DNA from: Antedon mediterranea
Taxonomy: Eukaryota > Echinodermata > Crinoidea > Comatulida > Antedonidae
Length of the DNA stretch: 64,000 nucleotides
Assembly: GCF_964355755.1 (NCBI RefSeq)
Contig: NC_092677.1
Coordinates: 16,772,101 to 16,836,100, forward strand
Direction: 5' to 3'
In this document: in pieces, positions 24,901 through 36,900 of the stretch
Numbering within the stretch: position 1 is the first letter of the stretch
Layout: each line of letters begins with the position of its first letter
Position numbers and translations under genes: made by a program
The notes under the pieces: generated by a model
The model's database searches: none
The model's input: only the letters and a program-made list of their open reading frames with translations
Told to the model about the DNA's origin: nothing

Positions 24901-27900
24901 TTTTTTGAGAATTAAGGGGGGTGGCTAGCCACCCTATTCACCCCCCTAGATCCGCCACTGGGTCTTCATTGTAGAAAGATTATGGTTTCTCTTTTTCGCA
25001 GAATGTAAGCACTTACCCCAGCTGGGATATTGTATCCATCAATTTCTATATCTCTGTTAATTCGTCTTGATACTCCTGGTACAGTTGGATATAACCTGAA
25101 AACAATAGCAAAAAATAAAATAGTATAGTAGTAGTAGAGTATAACACTATTTAGTGAATGACCATACAATTCGAATGGTTGAGTGCATATCATTTCAGTA
25201 TAGAACTGAACATTTTGAAAAACGCACCCATGTTACGACAAAGTATTGTAACACCCTGATGATGAAAGTAATTAATTATCTCATTTTTGCAACAGAAACA
25301 TTTTTTTTTTGACAACGACGGCGCCCTAGGCCGAAACCTCGAACGTTCGGAAAGGCCATGCTATACGTGACTCGAATAATGATATCGATCTTCAATAATT
25401 AGATGGCCTAGAAATTAGACGAGCAAAGCTTATATTTCGGGGTAGGTGTGACCCATTTGATTATCCCGAAGCTACTTTTATAAAACTGTATCGGCTGCCA
25501 ATGGTCTCTGTCATTGACACAAATAAATACATTTTGATTTAATTTAAGTTTAGAGCGAATGATTTTTGTATGTATTCTGAATTTTGTGCTCTTTTATTTC
25601 AAGTAATAAAAGCAGTAACCATAATGCGCCCTCTCTTATTGTGAGCGAAAATGCGGAGATAAAATGTTATAGCGCCGTCATCGCTAAGAGAAAAAAATCT
25701 AATGCGCACGCATAAACAAGGAGTTTTCGTCCTAAGACATAGTTTACTGCCCTCTTAAATTTAAATTTGCGCATGCGCAAAGTAAAATTTACCAAAGAAA
25801 TCTACCTAATTTTTATGCCAAGACTTTTTGATAAATATTCTTATTTATTTGCTTAAGTACTTCTTAAATATTTCAGCTTAAGCAAAATTATAAGCAAATA
25901 TTGATAAATGCCAACCCTGAAGTTTAATGAATTATAACCAGAACAGTTACTTCAACTCTCTTGTGTAAACGCATACTGTAAGAATAGTTAACACACAAAA
26001 TACAATTCTACAACAACTTTAAATGCACAGAAATTATCATAACAACCTCAGTGTTTCCTGGATGACGGCTTTTAGATAGCTCATCTGGTTGTAGTGTTCT
26101 TTTGTTGGCGTGATGCCTTCTGGAAGAACTCGTGTCACTTCTTCGTATAAACGTTCTTGGCACTTAGGATTCTTTGCGAGGCAGTAAAGCATCCATAACA
26201 TAGAGTTTGAAGTCTGTAATAAAATAGTTGATCATGATGATGATTTTATTTCTGCAAAACATGATTTTAAGAAAGTGTTTTATTATTAGCATGTTTTAGT
26301 GTGAAAGAATAGAATAGATTGTGCTCAGATTAAACTATTAGTGCATGCTGACAGACTGTCACTAACCGTGTCTACTGCCGATGCTAGCAGTTCTGTCATA
26401 TTTCCGTAGATTTCTTCATCACTCAATTTATTCTGTGCGACGAGGTAAGCCAGAAAACTTCCATCGTCCACTTGTTCTATGTCACTTTTAGAAAGCTGGT
26501 TTAGTTTCATATCGATTAGGTCCCGTGCTTTTAAAATAATAAATAAGCCTAATTTCTTTATACTGCTCTACCAATAAAGAAAACCGTTACATAACTATTT
26601 TTAAACCCCCCTCTAAGTCCTGAAATAACGTTAACAGACAAAATATAATGTTAATTTAAAAATACTTCTAAATTTTACTCGTTATCTTTGGCAGTAAATT
26701 GAAAAAAAAAATGTATTCAAATAATTCAATAATAATACGCCTTTGGCAAGTTTTAAAGATTACGTATTATTTTTCTGACCAGTGTTTAATAAAAGTTTAT
26801 TAGCCTTGAACCACATTATAATTCTACCTAGTTCCACATTCATTGTGTTTGCCAATAGGTTCAGGTTATCTCCACATTTGAACCCTGATGTATTATGGGC
26901 AAAGCTAATTAATTCATTTGTGTGCTTGAGTTACATATATTATTCACATATACAAGAAACAATAAAAGAGCCCAACACGAACCATTGTGGAACACCAATG
27001 CTAGTTTCCTTAATATTAGACAAAATACCATTTATAGAAACATTGTTTTCGTGATTTTACTCTTTTATCGAGAAGACGATGGTTCTGGGAATGATAATTA
27101 CTCGGGTAAAAAGGTTTTAGAAGAATCGTTCTCCTTGTACGTTTCTGTCGGTTACCATTATTGAAAATGATTGACATTCGTAAAACTAACCCTACTCTGT
27201 TTCATAGTGTTTTAGATGATTAATAACATTTTAATGTATAGTGTTTATTGTTTGGTAGAGCCTTTATAGGGGAGGGGAGGCGGATTTCATTTGAGGGAGG
27301 TGCTTATTAGAGGGATATGTGGGTTTTAATAATATGGTAACATTTATAATCAAATGATCTCTAAAAGATTTGAAAAGTGGTAAAAAAGAATAACAAATGC
27401 TTGGTAAATTGTAGATAACAGTGCGATGAATTCTAATACAAATAGCATAATTGTGTTCTTATAAATATAATACAATATTGTGTGTATAAATGTGGATAGG
27501 CGTTTGTTTAGATAGTTGGGTTGGGGTGGGGGGAGAGGTGGGATTATTATTCAAAGTGATGTTTTATTGGGGAGACGTTTATTCAAATAAATACCATCAT
27601 AATAACTAATACATTATTAAATTTAAACATCTTTTGAAACTAACTTCCGCGGCAGACGGCTCACAACATGGGCAGACATCCCGTTCCTAACGGGACACAG
27701 ATAACCTACAGTTAATCCTGCCAGCTTATTAATAAACTCGGCTATCAGGATTTCATTCGATTTTAAACAAAATGGCTTATTATCAGATCTCCCTATGTAA
27801 TTTTATAATACTATTCCCCACAATATATTTCGATGCTTTATGGCGTATATTTAATTCGATCTTTATTAATTTGCAGTATAATTTTTATTTTTTAACTAAT

Positions 27901-30900
27901 GTACCTTCATCCGCGCGGTCCGTTCCGAAAATAAACAAAAATAACGGCTGACTTAGTTGAAACCAGGCTGTTGCAACAGGGATATATAACAATTATTTTT
28001 TAACCTCCCTGGTTGCAAGGTGAACTCATCGTGAACCCGGAAATTACTTCGACCCGCGTACAATTGAAATTGAGTTGAAAATCTACCGATTAAATCAGAA
28101 ATTTTCTTTAAAAACTCTTTATAGGCTAATATCTTCCTAAGATAGAAATATGGAACAATATCGTAATAGTGAAACTAATGTTATCAAATTTACATTTCAC
28201 GGTACATCTCAGATAGATCAGGTAGGTATCCAAGGCAGAGATTTGTACCGAAGTTTTTCCATTGTGCTCGCCTATAGAATTAACCATAATTTATATAGAG
28301 ATGGTGGAATAGCTTGTTCAGTAATATACCGTGGTCGTTGACATCATTTTTGCCTCCACCTTAATTTACTATATCATTTATACTGTTCCAGGTTTTTTTA
28401 ATTTCCTTTAGTAAAATATAATAAAACATTTTCATAATACGATTTGCATGTTTACATGTGCGTAATTTTAGAGGAGAGGTGTTTTATAAATTGTCTGTGC
28501 AACACATGCTTTCTTTTGCTAGACTTTACTAGTCCTGAGCTCATCCATGGTTATTTGAACTTACCTTTTATAATTTCCTGGTGGTTTTGTGTTTTTTAAA
28601 AATATGTTTATTATATAGGCCTAATGTGTTGATAAATGCTTTGTAAGCATCATCAGGATGATAGACATCAATCCAATCAACAGCAATTTGGATTTATATT
28701 TAAAATATACTTTACATTTTCAGTTAAAGAAGATCATTATGGCTAAAATAGCTAATCAATAAATTTTGTTCAGAAGGAATCATGTTTAATTCAAAATAAT
28801 TATATCATAATGTCACCTGAAAGAAACTGGAAAAATTTTATAATTTTAAAAAGAAGTATGGTATTGTAAATTAATTATAATATTGTATTGAAGTATGCAT
28901 ATTGTCCACCATACTGCGACTACAAATAATGGTCAGCTAAAAATTAGAATAATAACATGATTTTAATTGAAGACATTTTACCAAAGTTTGTGTCTTTTGG
29001 TATAAAACATTGATAGTCTACTGTAGTTACTACAGTGAAAACACTGTACCTTTGTTTTTCACTCCAATAATAAAACTATTTTATTTTGTTTCAATGTGGA
29101 AGTTTATGAGTTCATAACTAATAATCTGTGTGTATCATTACCAATTTAAACAAATGAGAGGTAAGCAGTAAGAGTCATCATATAGTTTAATTATATTTTT
29201 TTTAATTTTAATTCATATTTATGAGTTACACCGCGTTTTTACGTTGATTTGTTTGTCAGACACGGAGTAGGTAATTTGGATACTGTTAAGTGATCAGATA
29301 TGTCTGAGATTAGTATACCAGATTCAGAAAATGTATTTGAGAAAACGTTGTCAACTAATGAGGGTGTATTGTTTTGTATTCTAGTCGAAACTCGATGAGT
29401 AAAATGAATGCGACATCATTACTTCTAGAAAATCATTTACAAACTCGGTCGATGCGTGTAATTTAATGTTAAAATCACCCATCAATTGGTTGGCATGATT
29501 ATTTAATTAAAAAGTACTATGTTTGGTATATAATACGAAAAGTTGTATTGTTACATTTTTTTTATTAAATACATTCACACGATTCAATACATAATATTGT
29601 TTCTCTCCTTTATATCTATTTTAGAAGCAACAAACATACCCACTCCCTTTTCCTTTACGATTCTATCTAATGCAAGGAAGTCATGGAACAGTAAATATTG
29701 TCTGCACGATGTATTGTTTCACCATATTTCCGATATTCCTATTATTGTAAAGGAGTGGTTGATTAAGTTTAAGTATTTAGTTCATCAATGTGTTTATGAT
29801 ACTTCGAATAGTATAGTGAAGGAAAGAATAACCAATATGTTTTAATTTCTTTACAGATTAATTTAAGTCATATTGCCTCATATAAGAACATGTCTCAATA
29901 GCATTTAGCCTATTTCTAACACTATATTCAATAAATGAGTCATGTTCATTATTACTGTTACCAAATATGGATTAAATAGTATATACATTGGATTAGATAT
30001 TTCGTTTGCATCACCCATAGCTGTATTGTTTTTTTTTTCTCTTTTGTGGCGCAAACACCACTTTTATTCACATTCATATTATCTCATATTACATAAAATC
30101 AGTACAGTACAGTATTATTTAACTTGTAAATGTCGTTACAGTTCATAAGTAACATTTTTACATATATGAATTCTGTATTACTCCTTTTTTTTCATTAATT
30201 TTCTTATATTTTGTTATACACTTGACAGGATCATCATTATCATCTATCCCGTTTTAAAATAGTTCACACATTTTCATCTGTTTGTTTTTATTTTACAACC
30301 CGGATTATACAATATATTTATATACATGATAAAAAAACAATAATAGCTCAGTACCACCAGTAACCCGTATCACTGTAATTCTTTTTCTGTTAATCGTATC
30401 AAATTAGAAATTATATTATCATAATCGTATTTCTTAAAGCTACCCATTTTTCTATACTTGTTTCTTTATTGTTATATAACATATTGCTTTTAAATGAATT
30501 CCATAAAGATTTACCCACTGGCTTATTTAGTGCAGATAACATTTTTATTCTATAAATAGTAAATATAGCTGTATTGTTGTCAATGCTTTGATTTTGTATG
30601 TTTTTTGATTGTTTTAGTCTAAGAACTATATATTTTATTATTGTTTATATCTACTACTTAACTTTAGTTTTAACAATTGTTACAATTTGTGGTAACAAAG
30701 GAATATTGTTTTTACAATACTTACAGACTCTGAAGAGCAAATCCCATGATTCTTTATGAAGTTTGTAAGATTTAGTTTTCAGCATCTTTTGAATAAAATA
30801 AGGTTTCAACATCAGGTCAACAGTTGTCGCCAATACGTTTTGAAAAGCGTAGACAAACTCGTCAATTTCTTCATGAATCTTCGGTGAATTCTTGTCCAAA

Positions 30901-32391
30901 ATTCCAAGACGTGTGTCGAAGAAAACTGTACAAGCAGCTGAAAGTAAGTATCAATAAAAAAAACACCACAGTACAAGTTCAATTGTCATACATTTATCAG
31001 GAGCCAAGTACAACTATTTTACCAAATTTAAAACAAATTGTCGTTGTGTTTGAATAGCCATATTATAACCTCTGACTACATTTTCAAACTTTGAAAATGT
31101 GATGAACTCATAAATGGACACGATGAATTTATATCTCTACCATATATTTGGACACATAAAAGCTTTTTTGTCAAAAAATAATAGGCCTAATAATTATATC
31201 GATTTTTATAGAGCACATACCACTCAAGAGTGCTCAAAGCGAGAAACAGTGTAGGCAAAGCTTGATAGTCATTGTGTTTTCATGTATATATGTGTGGACA
31301 CAGATGTATTATTAATTCACAATAACATACATTCAAATGACCATCTAAACAGCTCTTCTTCAATATCTGGTACGATGTCCTTATTTGGACCTTCTTTCGG
31401 TCGTAAAGATGTTAGTCTCTTCAGTACATCCGTCGATACACCGTACATAGCATTTATATAAAGAGATATTTCCTGAGGTCTGAGTAAACGTCTACTCATA
31501 GCAGAACGTATCTTGTGCCATTGTTCACCATCCCTACAAGAAAAACAATTGTGTTGGCTACTGTGTGTCAGCCATAATTATTTCAGTGTGAAAAAGGAAA
31601 CCGAGCATATGCATTATTAATTTTTTATCATTTTGAGACAAACTGTTGTTCCTAGTTGCTGGATGAGTTTCAGTAGACAATGTATGTCCACGTTTCTACA
31701 ATTAAGATTTTTCATATTTGTTCACTCCAAATCAAATCAATCATTATGTTTAAGTGTAGAGTAGACAAGAATGTGTGGCCTACAACGTGTGGAAAACATG
31801 TCTATCAATTACGACTTAAATAAAGATTACTAAAAAATGATATACTGTATTCTATATTGTTAATGCCACGTGATTCCATCATCCTAAAATATGCCTACAC
31901 TATAATTGCAATTTCATAGCCACCCTAAAAGTATAATAGTATTTATAAGGTCTACACAGACTTTACTTTACTTACTCCAGCAATATACCAAGTGGTTTGT
32001 TGCTCTCTTTTCTATATTCTATCCACGGACTGAATTGCATTCTCTGTGGATATTTATCTTCAGATCTACAAAATATTTCTATAAGTTTGGGATCGCTTAT
32101 TACAATCAGATCAAATACAAACATGCTGTTTCTGTACATTTTCCCGTACTTCTTTGCGTATTCACCATTCATCTCATGTGTTTTCGTTACACCGCTCCAT
32201 AATCTCAGCGTCGTTGATATGATTTTGTTGACGATTAATGGGGCTCCCCGTATGCCTACTCCGGGTAGGTCATCTATAGGCTTAAGCTTCTTGTTAATCC
32301 GAGGAATAGACGAGGAATATCTTAAAGGCGTGTACCTCAATAATGATATTGAAATGCGTCTACAGAAGTTGTCCATTCTTGATATTGCCAT
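21917..32391 (-). CDS. mitochondrial-clan cytochrome P450, copy D (complete, expanded introns)
   Basis: Exons on the minus strand: 31976-32391, 31331-31533, 30725-30937, 26367-26527, 26047-26213, 25017-25095, 23470-23629, 22178-22221 and 21917-22024. They sum to 1551 nt (516 residues), in frame throughout. Exon 4 is 161 nt rather than 173, dropping four residues (MKLNQLSKSDIEQ against the longer versions). Exon 3 has FFDTRLG where the other copies have FFDKRLG. Motifs are ASAVDTTSNS in the I-helix, QETLR (ExxR), FKPERW, FGVGVRSCIG and RRLTEQE. The donor of exon 4 is GTTAGT, others GTAAGN-like. Intron 3 (about 4.2 kb) holds an RT remnant, the 27074 repeat and the 30062 repeat; intron 6 holds a 1.18-kb DNA transposon. 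All exons fit one gene by phase, but the long introns make joint transcription an inference. Confidence 0.88.
23777..24960. mobile_element. non-autonomous DNA transposon with 16-bp TIRs (1184 bp)
   Basis: Perfect terminal inverted repeats, CAGTGGCGGATCTAGG at 23777-23792 and its reverse complement at 24945-24960, each followed inward by a G-rich block. The CAGTGGCGGA-type end is common among hAT-like elements (family knowledge), but no clear 8-bp target duplication is visible, so the superfamily is open. No transposase was recognised. It lies in intron 6 of copy D and contains the 57-bp tandem duplication at 24674-24787. Confidence 0.85.
24674..24787. repeat. 57-bp tandem duplication
   Basis: Two adjacent units start at 24674 and 24731 with AATAGTAATTAAACTCTATA and are nearly identical (one visible T/C difference in taggtcta/taggccta). 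They lie inside the TIR-bounded transposon. Confidence 0.9.
26775..27055 (-). mobile_element. eroded reverse-transcriptase fragment (LINE)
   Basis: The minus strand reads SIGVPQWFVLGSF, then SFAHNTSGF where functional enzymes have FADDT, then MWFKANKLLLNT. This is the order of RT motifs 4, 5 and the WFxxNKLxLN segment. The catalytic Asp pair is lost and an internal stop is present. It ends directly next to the repeat starting at 27074, inside intron 3 of copy D. Confidence 0.7.
27074..28304. repeat. dispersed unclassified repeat, copy 2 (about 1.23 kb)
   Basis: Same orientation and order as 12452-14004 (see the AGACGATGG start and the shared taacgggacacagata block), but lacking the MITE-bearing extra DNA. 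A 63-codon frame at 28150-28341 (starting MEQYRNSETN) covers the conserved end. The equivalent frame in copy 1 is interrupted, so coding is doubtful. Confidence 0.8.
28305..30061. other. intronic DNA of P450 copy D, nothing recognised
   Basis: AT-rich. A 100-codon plus-strand frame at 29543-29845 has no recognisable motif and is probably fortuitous. Confidence 0.4.
30062..30337. repeat. dispersed repeat, copy 2 (near-identical to 1041-1300)
   Basis: Matches intron 5 of copy A from TTTATTCACATTCATATTAT to the TACATGATAAAAAAA end, with a short insertion (agtacagtac) near 30100. The high similarity implies recent mobility or sequence transfer. Confidence 0.8.
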
Positions 32392-32839
32392 TTAAAAACA
32401 TGAATTGTAGGCGTGAATCGTTGAACCCGTTGGTTGCGATTCCAAGTCATAGCTACGACTAAAATACGTAGGCTATGTCAACATTATTTAATAACAAAAG
32501 CGCCATCCTAGTTTTAAAGTTCAACGGCAAATCAAACACTTCCTGGAACGAATGTAGACCTATTTATCATATTATTATAAATACTTTACATAGTGCAAAT
32601 AAATATACTGTACGTTTAAAATGACATTAAATGTGTAATTTATGTTTATGTGTAATCTTAGTATACAAAACAGCATAGATCAACAAACATAGCAAAGAGT
32701 AGGCAAAAATATTCTTAAACCGCCCATATACATACATACATATGGGATCCTCCTCTTCTACGTCGTAGAACTGGAGTCGAAAACCTTTTCAGCACCAAAT
32801 AGCCTACTAATGTGTTCGTTAACAATTGTTATCAATTGT
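32392..32839. other. 5' flank of P450 copy D
   Basis: About 450 bp upstream of the exon 1 start codon; the promoter presumably lies here, but I see no certain TATA box or initiator. Confidence 0.35.
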
Positions 32840-33240
32840 GTAATGACTTTGGCTTGCCTGATTTCCATACTTAAAATACATCTTTTTTGATGTATTCGGT
32901 CCTCTACAGATATGACCAACGTATCGGATATACTGACTGTATATTCAGTCCCTGAAGGAAGATGTTCCAACAATTCCACATATCCTTTTGTTGGAATATA
33001 CAAGTCTGTAGATATCCTCACCTGGTTGGTCAGCCTCATTCATTGCCCTGTCAAACCCTCTCTTGACCATCTGTCTTAATATTGTATGCCAACACGATTT
33101 CAACTTCTTTATTTCATTCTCATTTTGAAACCGTGCTTGTGTACCATATAAGAGCAGGCCTCTAAAACTTTCTTTCTTTCTTTCCATATATAACATATTA
33201 TGTAAGTCCGTTATATATATCATTTAAAAATGGTTCAAGA
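32840..33240 (-). mobile_element. non-LTR retrotransposon ORF2 C-terminal remnant
   Basis: The minus-strand frame begins near 33223 and reads LLLYGTQARF, IKKLKSCWHTILRQMVKRGF, YRLVYSNKRICGIVGTSSFR, one stop, then SQYIRYVGHICRGPNTSKK. This follows the LINE ORF2 tail pattern (LLYGxE..., RRGFxR, YxNKDLxxIxGTxPLRDF, QYLKYIxHVCRxPNT). An overlapping frame at 32758-33039 is a shadow of the same DNA. Confidence 0.7.
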
Positions 33241-33649
33241 AAATGTCCGATCTGGATAATACCTATACAGGTACGAGTAACATGAACTTTCGCTAGGCCT
33301 ATACTAGATGAGTTTACTATTGACTATCAGAATAAAACATAAATAAACTTAAGGTGTTTACTGGACGCACCGTATATAGATAAGATAAATGAACCTGCCT
33401 TATTACAAACAACAACATATCCAATACACATCAGTTTATTTATAAATACTACATGATTTAAAACTGATTTTTGTATTCACTTTATTTTTTAAAATGTATT
33501 GGTTTATTATATAATTAGGCAAATTGCCAAGGATAACCATAAGCGAATTCATGCACTATCCTTCATAAAGGTGGCAATCCTGTTCACAAGACAAACATAC
33601 ACAATATGCTCTACATAAATAAAGTCTTATTACAAGTCTTATTACAAGT

Positions 33650-33768
33650 CGTTGGGAGTGGAGTTGTAATTTGTTATTAGAAAAAAAATCCTGGACTTGA
33701 ACCCAGGACCCTTGAATTGGTAGCCATGCATCATAATCACCAAGCCACAACTCCAACCATGTTTACGT
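33650..33768 (-). mobile_element. tRNA-like SINE head
   Basis: The minus strand has a box A-like TGGCTTGGTGATTATGATGC and a perfect T-arm CCTGG-GTTCAAG-TCCAGG (box B GGGTTCAAGTCC). The spacing is tRNA-like, but the T-arm is followed by a T-run and not by an acceptor 3' strand, so a SINE head or decayed tRNA is more likely than a working tRNA gene. Confidence 0.55.
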
Positions 33769-33993
33769 GTCAAATGCTTTACACAGTGCCTAATTACCAC
33801 CAAGACTGCTTACTAAGCGAAACATTTCATTTTTGATTAGCATTGGGACAAGTTATACCAACATATCACTTTTCCACTTTCTACGTGCAGATTGAATTTA
33901 TACGTTATAATTGTAAACTAATCTATAATTAAGTTTCTTTATAACAGAATCTGTACATTGTATCAATGGCATCGATAATATTGATTATGATCG

Positions 33994-36900
33994 TCATATA
34001 ATGGCATTTCTGTCTACTAGACGAAGATCGAGTGGCTGGTCGGGAACCAAAAATATCTTTGATACTGACTTGACTTCCTTGTCAATTTCAAGCCGGAAGT
34101 TTTTTATAATCTAAAAAAAGCAAGGAGAAGGTAATCACCTAGTGATGTTGCCAAGTTCCATACATTTATATCCAACTGATCAGTAGGCCTACATTTTGTT
34201 TTAACCTGAGAATTATTTCTCAAAATAATGGCAAAACTGAATAATGAATAGGCTATGTATGCAAATCAGTGAACACGTGTAGAAATTGAAAAATATCTTT
34301 AAAAGCCATCTTAATCCTAAATAATATTTACCATTGGTAACAATGTGTGCATCTCCTGTTCAGCAAGTCGCCGACCTAATAAAAAACATTCCATAAATTG
34401 CATTCTTTGAATTATAGCACCTAATATCAACGACGATAAATAAACGTAACGAACCGTCCTGCAAACCAATTGGCGATATGCCAATTTCGTATTGACTAAT
34501 GGTCTGAATAATACAACTTTTGGGAATGAGTTTAGTTCTCGTAATCTAATTGATTAGTTGTTGATATGGGATGTGTACTAAAGGGTAAAATAAAATAACA
34601 AGGCAACTTACCAATACAACTTCGAATACCAACACCAAATGGCAACATCAAGAACTTGTTTAATCGTTCGCCTTTCACTCGATCAAGCCATCGTTCAGGT
34701 TTGAAGCTCAACGGATCTTCAAAGTATTCTGGATTACGGGTTACTGAGTACGTATCGAGAACAACTGTTTTCTATAATCAATAATGATAAATACTTCCGT
34801 TTTTTGAAGAAGATATTAGAAAGTAAACGTTAACTTTAACGCTATGTCCCTGTCACAAGTGACATAAGTTGTATATATATATATTGAGCTAGTCTATTTT
34901 CACTTTTCCTTTGTTTTCACTTTTGTTTTATGAAGCTATTGTGTGAAGCCAATGGAGCAGAGTATTGTGTTGCAGAGAAGGATGGTGCGGAGGTCTATGA
35001 TTGGTGGAGAAGTATAGGAATTAATTCAGGATGTGAGTTGCTGAATGGTGGAGAAGGATAAGGTGGTTGTATGTGTGCAATTGAGGGATTTTTGAGGAAG
35101 ATGGAAAATGATAGGAGACAGAGAAGAGTGTTATGTTAAGCAAGGAAAGGATAGGAGAATTGATATGGGAAACAAATGCATACAGGAGAAGAAAGTAATT
35201 GTGTTACGGTGATGTAGAGGGGAAGCATAAAGGAAATAAAGTGATATACACAAAGTAAAAGAAATAGTGAGTTGAAAGTAATACTATAAGGCTGTTCTTG
35301 AATTTTTTTGAGAACTTGTAAATTGTTGATATTATTGAAGATTAAAAATGTAATTGTATTTGGAAATTGGAGAAAGAAATAACTGGTGAAAATAGCAGAA
35401 TAGTTGCATCATACTTGGAGCTTTGAGACCTTTGTTGAAATTATTGGAGATAAATTGTATGCGGAAAAAAGGAAGAAAGAAGTAATTGGTAGGAGAAGCA
35501 GATTGTTGGATTGCAGAACGATATCAAGAAACATAACTTTTATGTTTGATTTAATTATATGCCAGAAACATTATTTGCAGGAAATTAGTTGCAGGTTGGA
35601 AATATTAATTATTGGTGATAACAGCAGAACGGTACCGTAGCAAAGGAGTGGGAGTTTTAACTTTTCTAATTTGTTTATATTCCAGCATCGGAGACGGGAG
35701 AATACAAGAAGTAACGATATTGTGGACTTTTATTACTCGTTGTTGTTGGAAGTTTGAGGAGTTATAGACATTGTGTTGGGAATAGGGAAACTGTTGATTA
35801 TTGCTTGAGAATTGGGTGGGTTTTTATTTTGTCGGGGACATTTTTTTTTTGGATATAGGAAGAAAAGAATTGTTTTGTCAAACTTTATTGTTATTAAATT
35901 TACTTTTACATAATGGAAGTTGTACAGTTGTGGCTATTTTATGTTGTTCACTGGTGGTTCAAATAAAACGATGTTAACGATGATGGTTTAAAAAAAAAGA
36001 AAAATAATTGTTGCAAGGATCCCCAGAACTTACCCCAGCTGGTATATTGAATCCATTAATTTCCTTATCTTCCTGAATAATTCTTGATACTCCTGGTACA
36101 ATTGGAAATAATCTGTGAAAATCAAACACAAAAAAAAAAAACATATTTCTTCTCTCAGTAAGTCGATACCTCTCATAACGGAACTCATTCTACCTTCCTA
36201 CTGTAATATGTAATGTTTACCTCTCGTAGACCACCACTTTTTATCCATGACTTCAACTTAAAATGTAATTATGTGTATTGGTAAAAATGATAATAATGAA
36301 TGATAACCTCTGTGTTTCCTGCATGACAGCTTTCAGATAGCTCATCTGGTTGTAGTGATCTTTTGTTGGCGTGATGCCTTCTGGGAAAACTCGTTTTACT
36401 TCTTCGTATAAACGTTCCTGACATTGTGGATTCTTTGCAAGGCAGTAAAGTATCCATAGCGTAGAGTTGGAAGTCTGTAATTAAACATTTTTATCAGTTC
36501 TATGATTTCATAATATAGACGATCGATGTACTTCGCAATATGGCAAACAACACATCAAACAATGTGAACGTCTAAGCTTCGCTCACATTGAGGATGGATT
36601 AGTGTGAAAATATAATTGTGCTTCAAATCCGTTTCAAATATTAGTTATGATATATACGGTGTTTATTTCTATCACTCACCGTGTCTACTGCTGCCGCTAG
36701 CAGTTCTGTCATATTCCCATATATTTCTTCATCACTCAGTTTATCCTGTGCAACAAGGTACGCCAGGAAACTTCCATCGTCAACTTTTTCTTTATCACTT
36801 TTATCAACTTTGTCTGCCAACTCGTTTAGTTTCATATCGATTAGGTCACGGGCTTTGAGAAATAATAAATATTATGCTACTGATCAGTTATTAAATAATT

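Noticed and set aside
28150-28341. 63-codon ORF MEQYRNSETN... as a small gene
   Set aside because: Part of the dispersed repeat; the equivalent frame in the other copy is broken.
29543-29845. 100-codon plus-strand ORF in the long intron of copy D
   Set aside because: AT-rich composition and no motif; not supportable as a gene.
32984-33000. 16-nt GT...AG interval that would join two minus-strand frames
   Set aside because: Far too short for an intron, and the LINE frame reads through it.
32758-33039. Minus-strand ORF starting MRLTNQV
   Set aside because: Overlaps in another frame the LINE ORF2 tail, whose frame carries family motifs (SNKR..GT..FRD, QYIRYVGHICR); this one is a shadow.
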